53,587 nucleotides of DNA from an uncultured Collinsella sp. (GTDB taxonomy: Bacteria > Actinomycetota > Coriobacteriia > Coriobacteriales > Coriobacteriaceae). The stretch is taken from NCBI GenBank assembly GCA_900554325.1, contig USHA01000004.1, forward strand, positions 1 through 53,587, read 5' to 3'. A model generated the notes under the pieces. The model saw nothing but the letters and a program-made list of their open reading frames with translations, did no database searches and was not told the DNA's origin. A program made the translations under genes and the position numbers. Of the stretch, positions 7,811 to 15,844 are shown piece after piece (positions within the stretch are counted from its first letter, which is position 1; each line of letters opens with the position of its first letter).

Positions 7811-8722
7811 ATGCTCAATGCGATGGCGTGGGCGCTTGCCTGTTTTGGCGTTGTCGCTGCCGATATAGCCCTGAGCGTGGTTCTGTTTTCAGTTCTCGAT
7901 GCCGTGTCGGTGCTGACGGGCTATCCGATCGACAATCTCGATATCCAATGGTTCCAGGCTGCCGCTCAGACGGCGTCATTTTTGATGGCGCTGCTGTGGT
8001 GGCGTTATCTGTGGCCGCGTTCGTTTATGGCACGCCGGCAAAGCGAGCACCCGCTCGGCGGGGGAGCGCGTGGGGCGTGGAAACGCATCGCCTGCGTTAT
8101 CGTGATTGGCCTTGCCCTGCAGGTGGTCGTTGGTTACGTGACCGACGCCGCGCTGTCGCTGTTGCCCGAGGCCGCGGCCGACTACAGCGAGCTTGTCGAG
8201 GAAACAGGCATGGGCGACACCAGCTATCTCGCCGTCCTGACTACGGTGCTCGGCGCCCCATTTTGTGAAGAGCTGCTGGTGCGCGGCATTATTTTTGAGT
8301 TTTCGCTCCGAGCGTTTAATCCGCAGTGCCGCCCACTTTGGAAGCGCCGGCGTCGTGCGAGCGCGCAGGACGGCGCCATGGTGCCCTGGGCGGCCCCAAG
8401 TACGTGGGGTATTGCCGCGGCGATTGTGCTGCAGGCGGCAATCTTCGGTTTTATGCACATGAATTGGGTGCAGGGTTGCTACGCGGGTGCCGCCGGCCTC
8501 ATCTTTGGTTGGGTGCTCGTGACGACCGGAAAGCTCCGCTACACGATCCTGCTGCACTTTGCCTTTAATGCCGGGTCGTATCTCATGACGTTGCTCTGGT
8601 TTGTGAACACGCCGCTCGATGTGGCAATTACGGTCGCTATCGCCGGCGTCATCCTCGTTGAGGCAATGCGTTCGCTGCGCCACGCGTGTGGGGTGGATGC
8701 AGCGAACGCACCGCTGCCCTAG
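7811..8722 (+). CDS. CPBP-family intramembrane glutamic protease
   Basis: A 303-residue membrane protein with about eight hydrophobic segments. It has the CPBP/CAAX protease motifs EELLVRG (with the preceding GAPFC), FGFMHMNWVQG and LLHFAFNAGSY, which supply the Glu/Arg, His and His/Asn active-site residues. The family cleaves or modifies membrane-associated peptides; in Gram-positives it is often linked to bacteriocin immunity or prenyl-protein processing. ATG 7811 follows GAGGAGG; an earlier GTG at 7787 lies inside the dispersed repeat. Its stop shares a CTAG with the convergent ygiQ stop. Confidence 0.85.
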   Translation: MLNAMAWALACFGVVAADIALSVVLFSVLDAVSVLTGYPIDNLDIQWFQAAAQTASFLMALLWWRYLWPRSFMARRQSEHPLGGGARGAWKRIACVIVIGLALQVVVGYVTDAALSLLPEAAADYSELVEETGMGDTSYLAVLTTVLGAPFCEELLVRGIIFEFSLRAFNPQCRPLWKRRRRASAQDGAMVPWAAPSTWGIAAAIVLQAAIFGFMHMNWVQGCYAGAAGLIFGWVLVTTGKLRYTILLHFAFNAGSYLMTLLWFVNTPLDVAITVAIAGVILVEAMRSLRHACGVDAANAPLP

Positions 8723-10851
8723 TTGCGGCGTCCGCCTCCGTTGGCGCCCTGACGCCCCTGGGCCGCGCGATTGCGACCGGCGGTGTTCTGTGCGCGCGAC
8801 ATGCCGCTGTGCCCCTTGCTACCCTTGGGCCCCTTGCCGGCGCCACCGTGCGGCTTGCCGCCCTTCTTGCCGGTTCCATGCCCGCCGTTGGCAGATGTCT
8901 CGCCCGGGCGCGGCGGCACGGGACGAATCAGGCAATGCTTGGTGTAGCCAATCAGATCGCGGCGGCCGGCTTTTTCCAGCGCCTCGCGCACGAGCTTGTA
9001 GTTCTCGGGCTTGCGATACTGGATGAGCGCACGTTGCATGGCCTTCTCGTGCGGGTCGCGCGCCACATAGATCGGCTCCATGGTGCGCGGATCCACGCCG
9101 GTGTAGTACATACAGGTCGACATGGTGGACGGCGTGGGGTAGAAGTCCTGCACCTGCTCGGGCATGTAGCCCATGTCGCGCACGGCTTCGGCAAGGTCCA
9201 CGGCTTCCTTCATGGTTGAGCCCGGGTGGCTCGATATCAGATACGGCACCACGTACTGCTTGAGTCCGTATTCGCGGTTCAGGCGTTCAAATTTACGGCA
9301 GAACGCGTCGTAGACGGCGCGGCTCGGCTTGCCCATCACGGACAGCACCGCGTCGCTCACATGCTCGGGCGCTACGCGCAGCTGGCCCGAAACGTGATGC
9401 TCCAGCAGCTCGCGCAAAAACTCGTCCGAGGCATCGGCCATGGTGTAGTCAAAACGGATGCCGCTGCGGACGAAGACCTTCTTGACGCCCGGCAGCTGGC
9501 GCAGGTCGCGCAGCAACTGCGTGTAGCCGCTCTCGTCGACCACCATGTTCTTGCATACGCTCGGCCACAGGCAGCGTTTGTTCTTGCACACGCCGTGCTT
9601 GAGCTGCTTGTCGCAGGCAGGGCGGCTAAAGTTTGCCGTCGGTCCGCCCACGTCGTTGATGTAGCCCTTAAACTCGGGATCGCGCGTGAGCAGCTCGGCC
9701 TCGCGCATGATCGAATCGTGGCTGCGCATCTGCAGCACGCGCCCCTGGTGGAAGGTGAGGGCGCAAAACGAGCACTCGCCAAAACAGCCACGGTTGGAGC
9801 TAATGGAAAACTTGATCTCGGCAAAGGCCGGCACGCCGCCTGCCGCGTCGTAGTCGGGATGCCAATCGCGTGCGTAGGGGAGCTCGGCCACCTCGTCCAT
9901 CTCATCGGTGGTGAGCGTCGCCGATGGCGGGTTCTGCACCACATAGACGCTGTTGGGGTAGGGCTCTACCAGGCGGTGTCCGGTGATGGGGTCCATATTC
10001 TGCTGCTGCACATTGAAGCTGCGTGCGTAGTTGAGCTTGTCGGCGGTAAGGTCGTCCCAGCTGGGCAGCAGGTCGTAGTCGTAGACCTCGTCGAGCGAAC
10101 CCGTGCGGTAGACGGTGCCGTTGATATAGGTGATCTGATCGACGGGCAGTCCCGCGTCGAGCGCGTCGGCGATCTCGACAATCGCGTGCTCGCCCATGCC
10201 GTAGATGAGGATGTCGGCGCCCGAGTCGAGCAGTACCGAGCGCTTGAGCTTGTCCTGCCAGTAGTCGTAGTGAGCCAGGCGGCGCAGGCTTGCCTCGATG
10301 CCGCCGATGATGATGGGAGCGTCCTTGAACGTCTGACGGATGAGGTTGCCGTAGACCGTGACGGCACGATTGGGGCGGTGCCCCTCCTCGCCACCGGGGG
10401 TATAGGCGTCGGTATGGCGACGGTGCTTGGTCACCGAATAGTGGTTGACCATGGAGTCCATGTTGCCGGCGCTGACCAAAAAGCCCAGGCGCGGCTCACC
10501 GAGCACCGTGATGCTGGCGGGGTCGGTCCAGTCGGGCTGGCAGATGATGCCCACTTTGTAGCCGTGCGCGTCGAGGACGCGGCTGATGATGGCCATACCA
10601 AAGCTGGGGTGGTCCACGTAGGCGTCGCCGCAGATGTAGACAAAGTCGCACTGGTCCCAGCCGCGCGCATCCATGTCGGCGCGGCTGACGGGGAGGAACT
10701 TATCGCGGCCCGGGCGCCAGGGGCGTGTGAGCGCTGCTGGGGTATGCGTGGTGTGCCCACCCTGCGCCTTACCGCCGCGCTTTTGCTGCTGGCCCTGTTT
10801 GCCCTGCTGACTGCGCTGGTTGTTCTGAGCGTGCTGAGGCTTTTTTGCCAC
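8719..10851 (-). CDS. ygiQ: YgiQ-family radical SAM protein
   Basis: A 710-residue cytoplasmic protein of the UPF0313/YgiQ family. The radical SAM cluster motif is CFGECSFC in SSNRGCFGECSFCALTFHQ, in the middle of the protein as usual for the family. An N-terminal cobalamin-like domain and a C-terminal DUF3362-like part are consistent with the family. The reaction is unknown. I chose GTG 10851 (GGGAGGGATC upstream) over ATG 11022, because the upstream residues look like promoter DNA. Both ends carry basic, Gly/Gln-rich, probably disordered tails of about 40 and 65 residues. It converges on the CPBP gene with overlapping stops. Confidence 0.9.
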   Translation of the reverse strand: MAKKPQHAQNNQRSQQGKQGQQQKRGGKAQGGHTTHTPAALTRPWRPGRDKFLPVSRADMDARGWDQCDFVYICGDAYVDHPSFGMAIISRVLDAHGYKVGIICQPDWTDPASITVLGEPRLGFLVSAGNMDSMVNHYSVTKHRRHTDAYTPGGEEGHRPNRAVTVYGNLIRQTFKDAPIIIGGIEASLRRLAHYDYWQDKLKRSVLLDSGADILIYGMGEHAIVEIADALDAGLPVDQITYINGTVYRTGSLDEVYDYDLLPSWDDLTADKLNYARSFNVQQQNMDPITGHRLVEPYPNSVYVVQNPPSATLTTDEMDEVAELPYARDWHPDYDAAGGVPAFAEIKFSISSNRGCFGECSFCALTFHQGRVLQMRSHDSIMREAELLTRDPEFKGYINDVGGPTANFSRPACDKQLKHGVCKNKRCLWPSVCKNMVVDESGYTQLLRDLRQLPGVKKVFVRSGIRFDYTMADASDEFLRELLEHHVSGQLRVAPEHVSDAVLSVMGKPSRAVYDAFCRKFERLNREYGLKQYVVPYLISSHPGSTMKEAVDLAEAVRDMGYMPEQVQDFYPTPSTMSTCMYYTGVDPRTMEPIYVARDPHEKAMQRALIQYRKPENYKLVREALEKAGRRDLIGYTKHCLIRPVPPRPGETSANGGHGTGKKGGKPHGGAGKGPKGSKGHSGMSRAQNTAGRNRAAQGRQGANGGGRRN

Positions 10852-10889
10852 GATCCCTCCCGGTGTCTGTATGCTGCACGTAATTGTAA

Positions 10890-10922
10890 CCAGTCTTTTT
10901 GGGACGGAGCTAAAAAGACTGG
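10890..10922. promoter_or_regulatory. Perfect 11-bp inverted repeat in divergent ygiQ/yoaK promoter region
   Basis: CCAGTCTTTTT (10890-10900) and AAAAAGACTGG (10912-10922) flank GGGACGGAGCT. The element lies in the 253-bp gap between two divergent genes. On either strand it would make a hairpin with A/T-rich outer stem, so it could be an operator, a leader terminator or a member of the CTCCGTCCC repeat family. No defined promoter was identified. Confidence 0.45.
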
Positions 10923-11104
10923 GGGAGTACATGGGCTGGCGGATCGGCGTGCCGATGCGGGCGCCGTTTGTTTCCAGGCTGTGTATCCCCGTGTCGAAGG
11001 AGCCGTCTCGCGCGCACGCCATGTTGTCAATGGGTTACAGTATGAACGGCGGTTATGTTTCCGCCAACGCACGAGAGGGTCGTCAACAAGGAGGATGCAC
11101 GACG

Positions 11105-11821
11105 ATGCAGCGTGCCAAACAGATATCGGAGTCCATCGAACTGGGCATTATCCTGGCGCTCGCCGGCGGCTTTATGGATGTGTATTCGTACATTGGGCGC
11201 GACCATGTTTTCGCAAACGCGCAGACGGGCAACATCCTGCTTGTGGGCGTGAGCATCTCGGAGGGCAATTGGACACTTGCGGGGCGCTACTTCTTCCCTG
11301 TGGTGTCGTTTGCCGTGGGCATTATGCTTGCCGACCTGGTACACGAACGGTTTGGCAGTGTGATTCACTGGCGCCAGGTGACGGTGTTCTTTGAAGCCGT
11401 CATCTTGCTGGGCGTGAGCTTTATCCCCGGTGGCGGTTACAACCTGCTCGCCAACTGCCTCACTTCGTTTGCCTGCGGCATGCAGGTCGAGAGCTTCCGC
11501 AAGATTCACGGTCATGGCATCGCTACGACCATGTGCATCGGCAACTTGCGCAACGCGCTGCAAAACGTGGACGATTACATCATCACCCACAGGCGCGGCT
11601 TTTTGGAAAACGGCCTGCTGTACTTTGGCGTGATCTTTACCTTTGTGTTTGGCGCCGTGTTGGGCAACTGGTGTATTGAGCGCATGGGCCTGCACGCCAT
11701 CGTCGTGGCGAGCTTGCTGCTGTTTGTCGCGTTTGCCATCATGTTCATCGACCGCGAGCGCGACTTGCGCTTACGCTGGAAGGTTGCGGCCGAGGCTTGG
11801 AAAGAGGGCTGCCGAAAGTAA
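11105..11821 (+). CDS. YoaK/DUF1275-family membrane protein
   Basis: A 238-residue inner-membrane protein with about six hydrophobic segments. The N-terminal GGFMDVYSYI...FANAQTGNILLVG pattern is typical of the YoaK/DUF1275 family, as is the middle GMQVESFRKIHGHGIATTMCIGNLRN. The function is unknown. ATG 11105 has AAGGAGG ten bases upstream; the longer in-frame reading back to 10871 would run through the divergent promoter. A terminator follows at 11873. Confidence 0.82.
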   Translation: MQRAKQISESIELGIILALAGGFMDVYSYIGRDHVFANAQTGNILLVGVSISEGNWTLAGRYFFPVVSFAVGIMLADLVHERFGSVIHWRQVTVFFEAVILLGVSFIPGGGYNLLANCLTSFACGMQVESFRKIHGHGIATTMCIGNLRNALQNVDDYIITHRRGFLENGLLYFGVIFTFVFGAVLGNWCIERMGLHAIVVASLLLFVAFAIMFIDRERDLRLRWKVAAEAWKEGCRK

Positions 11822-11872
11822 CCGAATGCGGCAAAGGGGCTGTCCCTTTGCCGCACTGATCAATATTGGGGA

Positions 11873-11903
11873 GGGGACGGCCATCTCGGCCGCCCCTTTT
11901 TTT
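11873..11903 (+). terminator. Rho-independent terminator after YoaK-like gene
   Basis: GGGGACGGCC pairs with GGCCGCCCC around the loop ATCTC and is followed by seven T residues. A second hairpin, GCGGCAAAGGG/CCCTTTGCCGC, lies upstream at 11828-11853. Confidence 0.85.
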
Positions 11904-12030
11904 GGAGTCTTAAGCGCTAAGGTGCATGTTTGTAATGACAAGATTTGACGTCAGCAAAGCGTGTTGCTTGAGGCTATAGAATAAAAATGTCATCTTTCCA
12001 GCTATGATTATTAGTTAAGGGGATGGACAT

Positions 12031-12323
12031 ATGTCAGAGCTTTTTATTCAAAATAAGACGACAGTAATCAAGTTGATAATCAAGGCGGAGAACTGTCCTC
12101 TTTATTGCTTTGTAGAGCCTTTCTGAGCAGCTATTCTATTATTAGTCTGGATGAGTCTTGCAACAATTTAGATAGTGTTTCGATATCCTTTTTGAAAGTA
12201 GCGTTTACGCAGGAGATGAAAAAGCATGCCGCCATTATTGCGGATCATGGACATGGTTTTGAACAATTTGCAGACTATGTAATACGGTTCCAGGAGCCAG
12301 GAAAAAAACTATCTAGCTCCTGA
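12031..12323 (+). pseudogene. Remnant of an ABC transporter ATPase
   Basis: A start with a good site (AAGGGGATGG then ATG 12031) opens a 31-codon frame, MSELFIQNKTTVIKL..., which ends at a TGA. In a different frame from 12081 the sequence encodes an ABC ATPase C-terminal half: QGGELSSLLLCRAFLS, a Walker B-like SIISLDESCNNLD and a possible switch His in IIADHGHGFEQFADYVI. The Walker A part is missing. The gene has therefore lost its middle and shifted frame. It lies in a clearly AT-rich stretch unlike its neighbours, which suggests acquired DNA now decaying. Confidence 0.6.
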
Positions 12324-12350
12324 ATGTTGTTACGAACTGCTTTTTGCGAT

Positions 12351-12890
12351 TTATTCGAGATGCTCTTCAATCCGAGCCCTAAGAAGGGCAATGGCTGTAG
12401 GTATTCCAATTGCGGCGGCCAATTCGGCTTTATCCAAAACCTGTATGCTAAAGCACGATTGTTTATCACATTGAAGGACGATAACTGAAGATAGTTTCAC
12501 TTCCCGTTGGCTGAATATATCGTAATCTCCAAATAGGAAGTTACCTTTTATTGTGTAATTCGGTATGTTCGTTATGCACTTCATCTCAAGTCTGTTTAGG
12601 CCATAATCAAACACCGCAACTTCCTCGTGTTCGATGATGAGCGCAACCCTGGGCATGTTGCTAAAACCACCGTCGACGACAGTGAAGAGTTTTTCATTTG
12701 CATCGTCATAAACGGTATATTTAAGACTCAATAGCTGTCCTAGTGGACCCGTGAACCCATGTTTTTTGATGTTGAGGCTGTCTCCCGCTGGGTTGATGAG
12801 AGCCAGAGTATGCGGATAAGGGTTACCTTCAATTGAGATTCGATATTCGTTTGTAGCCGTCTTGCTCGATTTAGGACCACTAGCCACCAT
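12351..12890 (-). CDS. LURP-one-related / tubby-like domain protein
   Basis: This 179-residue protein has no signal peptide or membrane segment. Alternating short strands, the pattern IPNYTIKGNFLFGDYDIFS and a final hydrophobic helix (AAAIGIPTAIALLRA) resemble the LURP-one/tubby C-terminal fold (YxjI-like), whose biochemical role in bacteria is unclear. Base composition is AT-rich compared with neighbouring genes, and it sits beside an ABC ATPase remnant, so it is probably horizontally acquired. ATG 12890 is preceded by GAGGCGATGA. The family call is from pattern only. Confidence 0.55.
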   Translation of the reverse strand: MVASGPKSSKTATNEYRISIEGNPYPHTLALINPAGDSLNIKKHGFTGPLGQLLSLKYTVYDDANEKLFTVVDGGFSNMPRVALIIEHEEVAVFDYGLNRLEMKCITNIPNYTIKGNFLFGDYDIFSQREVKLSSVIVLQCDKQSCFSIQVLDKAELAAAIGIPTAIALLRARIEEHLE

Positions 12891-13302
12891 GTGTCATCGC
12901 CTCGATCGAATTGGAACCGTCTTCTGCTTCGTGCGGAGAATTACGCCGTACGTTGCAGTAGATGCAGCTGCAATAACCGCATGGGCAATTTCTAACAAAA
13001 TGAATGACGTTATTTGCTGCATGCATGTTATTCACTACAAAGTATCTTTTTATAAACGTATTGTCAAACATATATTGCTAAAACAGAAACAATTTATAGA
13101 CTGAGTCGGTCGTATTCTTTGGGCGATTGCTCCTATAATCTAGCCTTCGCTGCTGTCGGGAGGGAAGGACTAGGGCTCCGTTATTCTGTTGAAACGCTTT
13201 AACAATTTTGACGTTCTCACGCGTTTTTCGTTTCAAAAGCGTTAGGATGGGACTCATAGCGTGGGGCGTAATGGGTGCCCTGCACACGATGGGAGGCTAT
13301 CA
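12891..13302 (+). promoter_or_regulatory. AT-rich gap and long leader of fucO
   Basis: This 412-bp stretch holds no convincing gene. A good -10 hexamer TATAAT is at 13134-13139, but no strong -35 was seen 16-18 bp before it. Downstream, AACGCTTT (13193-13200) and AAAGCGTT (13236-13243) form an inverted repeat in the presumed leader, a candidate operator. GGGAGG at 13291-13296 is the ribosome binding site of fucO. Confidence 0.45.
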
Positions 13303-14469
13303 ATGGCTAATCGTTTCGTTCTCAATACCATCTCTTATCATGGTTCCGGCGCCATCAAGGAGATTCCCGGCGAGCTTCAGCGTCGCGGCTACAAGAAGAT
13401 CTTCGTCTGCTCCGACCCCGATCTGGTCAAGTTTGGCGTTACCGCTAAGGTGACCGACGAGCTCGACGCCGCCGGCATCGCCTGGAGCCTCTACTCCGAG
13501 ATCAAGCCTAACCCCACTATCCAGAACGTCAAGGACGGCGTCGAGGCCTTTAAGGCCGCCGAGGCTGACGCTATCGTGACCATCGGTGGCGGCTCCTCCA
13601 TGGACACCGCTAAGGCCATCGGCATTATCATCAACAACCCCGAGTTCGCCGATGTCCGCAGCCTCGAGGGCGTTGCTCCCACTAAGAACCACGCCGTGTT
13701 CACCATCGCCGTGCCGACGACCGCCGGTACTGCCGCCGAGGTGACCATCAACTACGTCATCACCGACCCCGAGAAGGTCCGCAAGTTCGTGTGCGTCGAC
13801 ACCAACGACGCCCCCGAGGTCGCTGTCGTCGACCCCGACATGATGGCTTCCATGCCCGCCGGCCTGACCGCTTCCACCGGCATGGACGCTCTGACCCACG
13901 CCATCGAGGGCTACACCACCAAGGGCGCTTGGGAGCTCTCCGACATGTTCCACTTTGAGGCCATTAAGCTGATTAGCGAGAACCTGCGCGACTCCGTTGC
14001 CGAGGCCAAGTCCGGTCAGCCCGGCTCCGGCCGCGAGGGCATGGCTCTTGGTCAGTATGTCGCTGGCATGGGCTTCTCCAATGTCGGCCTGGGCATCGAT
14101 CACGCCATGGCTCACACCCTGTCTGCTCACTACGACACCCCGCACGGCGTCGCTTGCGCCATGCTGCTGCCGATCGCCATGGAGTTCAACAAGCCGGTTT
14201 GCGCTGAGCGCCTGGCCAAGGTCGCCGTCGCCATGGGCGTTGACACCACGGGCATGAGCACCGACGAGGCTGCCGACGCCGCTATCGCCGCCGTCAAGCA
14301 GCTTTCCGCCGACGTGAACATCCCGCACGTCTGCGAGGCCATGAAGGCCGACGAGATCGAGGTCCTGGCCAAGGACGCCATGGCTGACGCCTGCTTCCCG
14401 GGTAACCCGCGCGAGGCAACGCTCGACGACGTCATCGAGCTCTTCAAGAAGATCTGCCCGGCTGCCTAA
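13303..14469 (+). CDS. fucO: Iron-containing alcohol dehydrogenase, FucO-like (lactaldehyde reductase)
   Basis: A 388-residue NAD-dependent group III alcohol dehydrogenase. Nucleotide motif GGGSSMDTAKA, the conserved PTTAGTAAEVT stretch and the metal ligands (Asp in AVVDPDMM or nearby, His in DALTHAIEGY, GIDHAMAH and TPHGVA) are present. It resembles E. coli FucO over its length, including NNPEFADVRSLEG and EEMALGQYVAGMGFSNVGLG-like regions. It probably reduces lactaldehyde or another short aldehyde. Codon use is strongly biased to a few C-ending codons, which suggests high expression, as expected for a fermentative enzyme. No fucose catabolic genes are adjacent, so the substrate may be broader. 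Confidence 0.88.
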   Translation: MANRFVLNTISYHGSGAIKEIPGELQRRGYKKIFVCSDPDLVKFGVTAKVTDELDAAGIAWSLYSEIKPNPTIQNVKDGVEAFKAAEADAIVTIGGGSSMDTAKAIGIIINNPEFADVRSLEGVAPTKNHAVFTIAVPTTAGTAAEVTINYVITDPEKVRKFVCVDTNDAPEVAVVDPDMMASMPAGLTASTGMDALTHAIEGYTTKGAWELSDMFHFEAIKLISENLRDSVAEAKSGQPGSGREGMALGQYVAGMGFSNVGLGIDHAMAHTLSAHYDTPHGVACAMLLPIAMEFNKPVCAERLAKVAVAMGVDTTGMSTDEAADAAIAAVKQLSADVNIPHVCEAMKADEIEVLAKDAMADACFPGNPREATLDDVIELFKKICPAA

Positions 14470-14731
14470 CTTGGTTCGGCGGGCCCCTGCCCGTTAGCCC
14501 CACAATCGTCCTCGGACATGTCGGAACCCCCGCCGCGCGCTTCGCGCTGCGGGGGCTCCTCCGTCCTGCGGAAAGATTTGGAGAGTAGCCCTGTGTCCGG
14601 CCTGCGGTAACTAAGGGGTCGCCGCGTTTTACTTGGGGTGCTGCATATACAAAGTTGGAAGGGTCTGAATTGCGCTTTGTCGATATATGCCCTTTTCCCT
14701 GATGGGACCGTGCTTGAGGGGCGTCTTCATA

Positions 14732-14798
14732 AGTTGCGGTGAAATACGGATTAATTGAGCCTTTAAGCTGGCAAAACAGTCCTTATTTCACCGCAACT
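14732..14798. repeat. Perfect 15-bp inverted repeat with 37-bp loop
   Basis: AGTTGCGGTGAAATA (14732-14746) is the exact reverse complement of 14784-14798. The 11-mer TATTTCACCGC in the right arm also occurs at 1093-1103 before the hydrogenase operon. It may be a dispersed element or a bidirectional structure. Confidence 0.75.
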
Positions 14799-14803
14799 GA
14801 AAC

Positions 14804-14830
14804 AGGGGCGCTCTCCAAGAGAGCGCCCCT
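14804..14830 (-). terminator. Terminator hairpin of the transketolase operon
   Basis: A perfect 12-bp stem (AGGGGCGCTCTC and its complement) with a 3-nt loop lies 70 bp downstream of the transketolase C-terminal gene. On the minus strand it is followed by GTTTCAGTT, a moderate T tract. Confidence 0.7.
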
Positions 14831-14901
14831 GCCGGGTTTCCATAGTACTGGCGAAACAGTTTTATAGTTCTGGCGAAGCAGTCCTTGAGATCCGCCTTGC
14901 C

Positions 14902-15843
14902 TTATGCCAAGAACTCCTTGGTGGTCGCCACGATGTTGGCGGCGTCCAGGCCATACTTGTGCAAGAGCTCGGCACCCGGGCCAGACTCACCGAAGGTGTC
15001 GTTGACGCCGATCTTCTTGAGCGGCGTCGGGCACTGCTCGCACAGGACGTCGGCAACGGCGCTGCCCAGGCCACCGATCACAGAGTGCTCCTCGACGGTC
15101 ACGACGTGGCCGGTCTTGGTGGCGCTCTTGACGATCAGGTCGGCATCGATGGGCTTGATGGTGTGCATGTTGATGACCTCGGCGTCGATGCCCTCGGCAG
15201 CGAGCTGCTCGGCGGCCTCGAGAGCCTCGCCGACCATCAGGCCGCAGGCGATAATGGTCACATCGGCGCCCTCGCGCATGACAATGCCCTTACCCACCTC
15301 GAACTTGTAGGTCTCGGGGTCGTTGATAACCGGCGAGGCCAAACGGGCGAAGCGCATGTACACCGGGCCGTCGCACTCGTAGGCAGCGCGCGTCACGGCG
15401 CGGGCCTCCACGTCGTCGGCAGGAACGATCACGGTCATGCCGGGGATGACGCGCATGAGAGCGATATCCTCGCAGCACTGGTGCGTGGCGCCGTCCTCGC
15501 CCACCGAAATACCGGCGTGCGTGGCACCGATCTTAACGTTGAGGTGCGGGTAGCCGATGGAGTTGCGGACCTGCTCAAAGGCGCGGCCGGCGGCAAACAT
15601 GGCAAAGCTGCTCGCGAAGGCGACGCGACCGGTGGTCGCGATACCGGCGGCGACACCCATCAGGTTGCTTTCGGCGATGCCCACATCGAAGAAGCGGTCG
15701 GGGCAAGCGGCCTTAAACTTACCGGTCTGCGTGGCGGCGGCCAGGTCGGCGTCGAGGACCACAAAGTCATCGTGCTCGCTGGCGAGCTCGACGAGGGCCT
15801 CGCCGTAGCTTACGCGCGTGGCGATTTTCTTGACGTCTGCCAT
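14902..15843 (-). CDS. Transketolase, C-terminal subunit
   Basis: A 313-residue subunit carrying the pyrimidine-binding and C-terminal domains of a split transketolase (pentose phosphate pathway). Motifs include FFDVGIAESNLMGVAAG, THAGISVGEDGATHQ and VVTVEEHSVIGGLGSAVAD. ATG 15843 follows GGAGAGGAG and begins one base after the stop of the N-terminal subunit, so the two are translationally coupled. Members of this family can look like the 1-deoxyxylulose-5-phosphate synthase C-terminus, but the partner gene supports transketolase. A terminator lies downstream. Confidence 0.92.
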   Translation of the reverse strand: MADVKKIATRVSYGEALVELASEHDDFVVLDADLAAATQTGKFKAACPDRFFDVGIAESNLMGVAAGIATTGRVAFASSFAMFAAGRAFEQVRNSIGYPHLNVKIGATHAGISVGEDGATHQCCEDIALMRVIPGMTVIVPADDVEARAVTRAAYECDGPVYMRFARLASPVINDPETYKFEVGKGIVMREGADVTIIACGLMVGEALEAAEQLAAEGIDAEVINMHTIKPIDADLIVKSATKTGHVVTVEEHSVIGGLGSAVADVLCEQCPTPLKKIGVNDTFGESGPGAELLHKYGLDAANIVATTKEFLA

Positions 15844-15844
15844 C

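Larger units (their letters stand above)
14470..14901. other. 432-bp intergenic region with several repeats
   Basis: No gene is seen. Contents are a GC-rich hairpin CCCCCGC/GCGGGGG around 14527-14557, likely at the fucO 3' end but without a T run. There is also a perfect 15-bp inverted repeat (14732-14746/14784-14798), a strong 12-bp terminator stem (14804-14830) and three copies of the 13-mer CTGGCRAARCAGT at 14768, 14848 and 14870. Confidence 0.7.

Noticed and set aside
9226..11394. 722-codon open frame on the plus strand opposite ygiQ
   Set aside because: It is a shadow of ygiQ and runs through a divergent promoter region into the YoaK-like gene in another frame.
12862..13104. Short overlapping frames on both strands before fucO
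   Set aside because: No good start site, no family resemblance, and they overlap each other and the LURP-one-like gene start.
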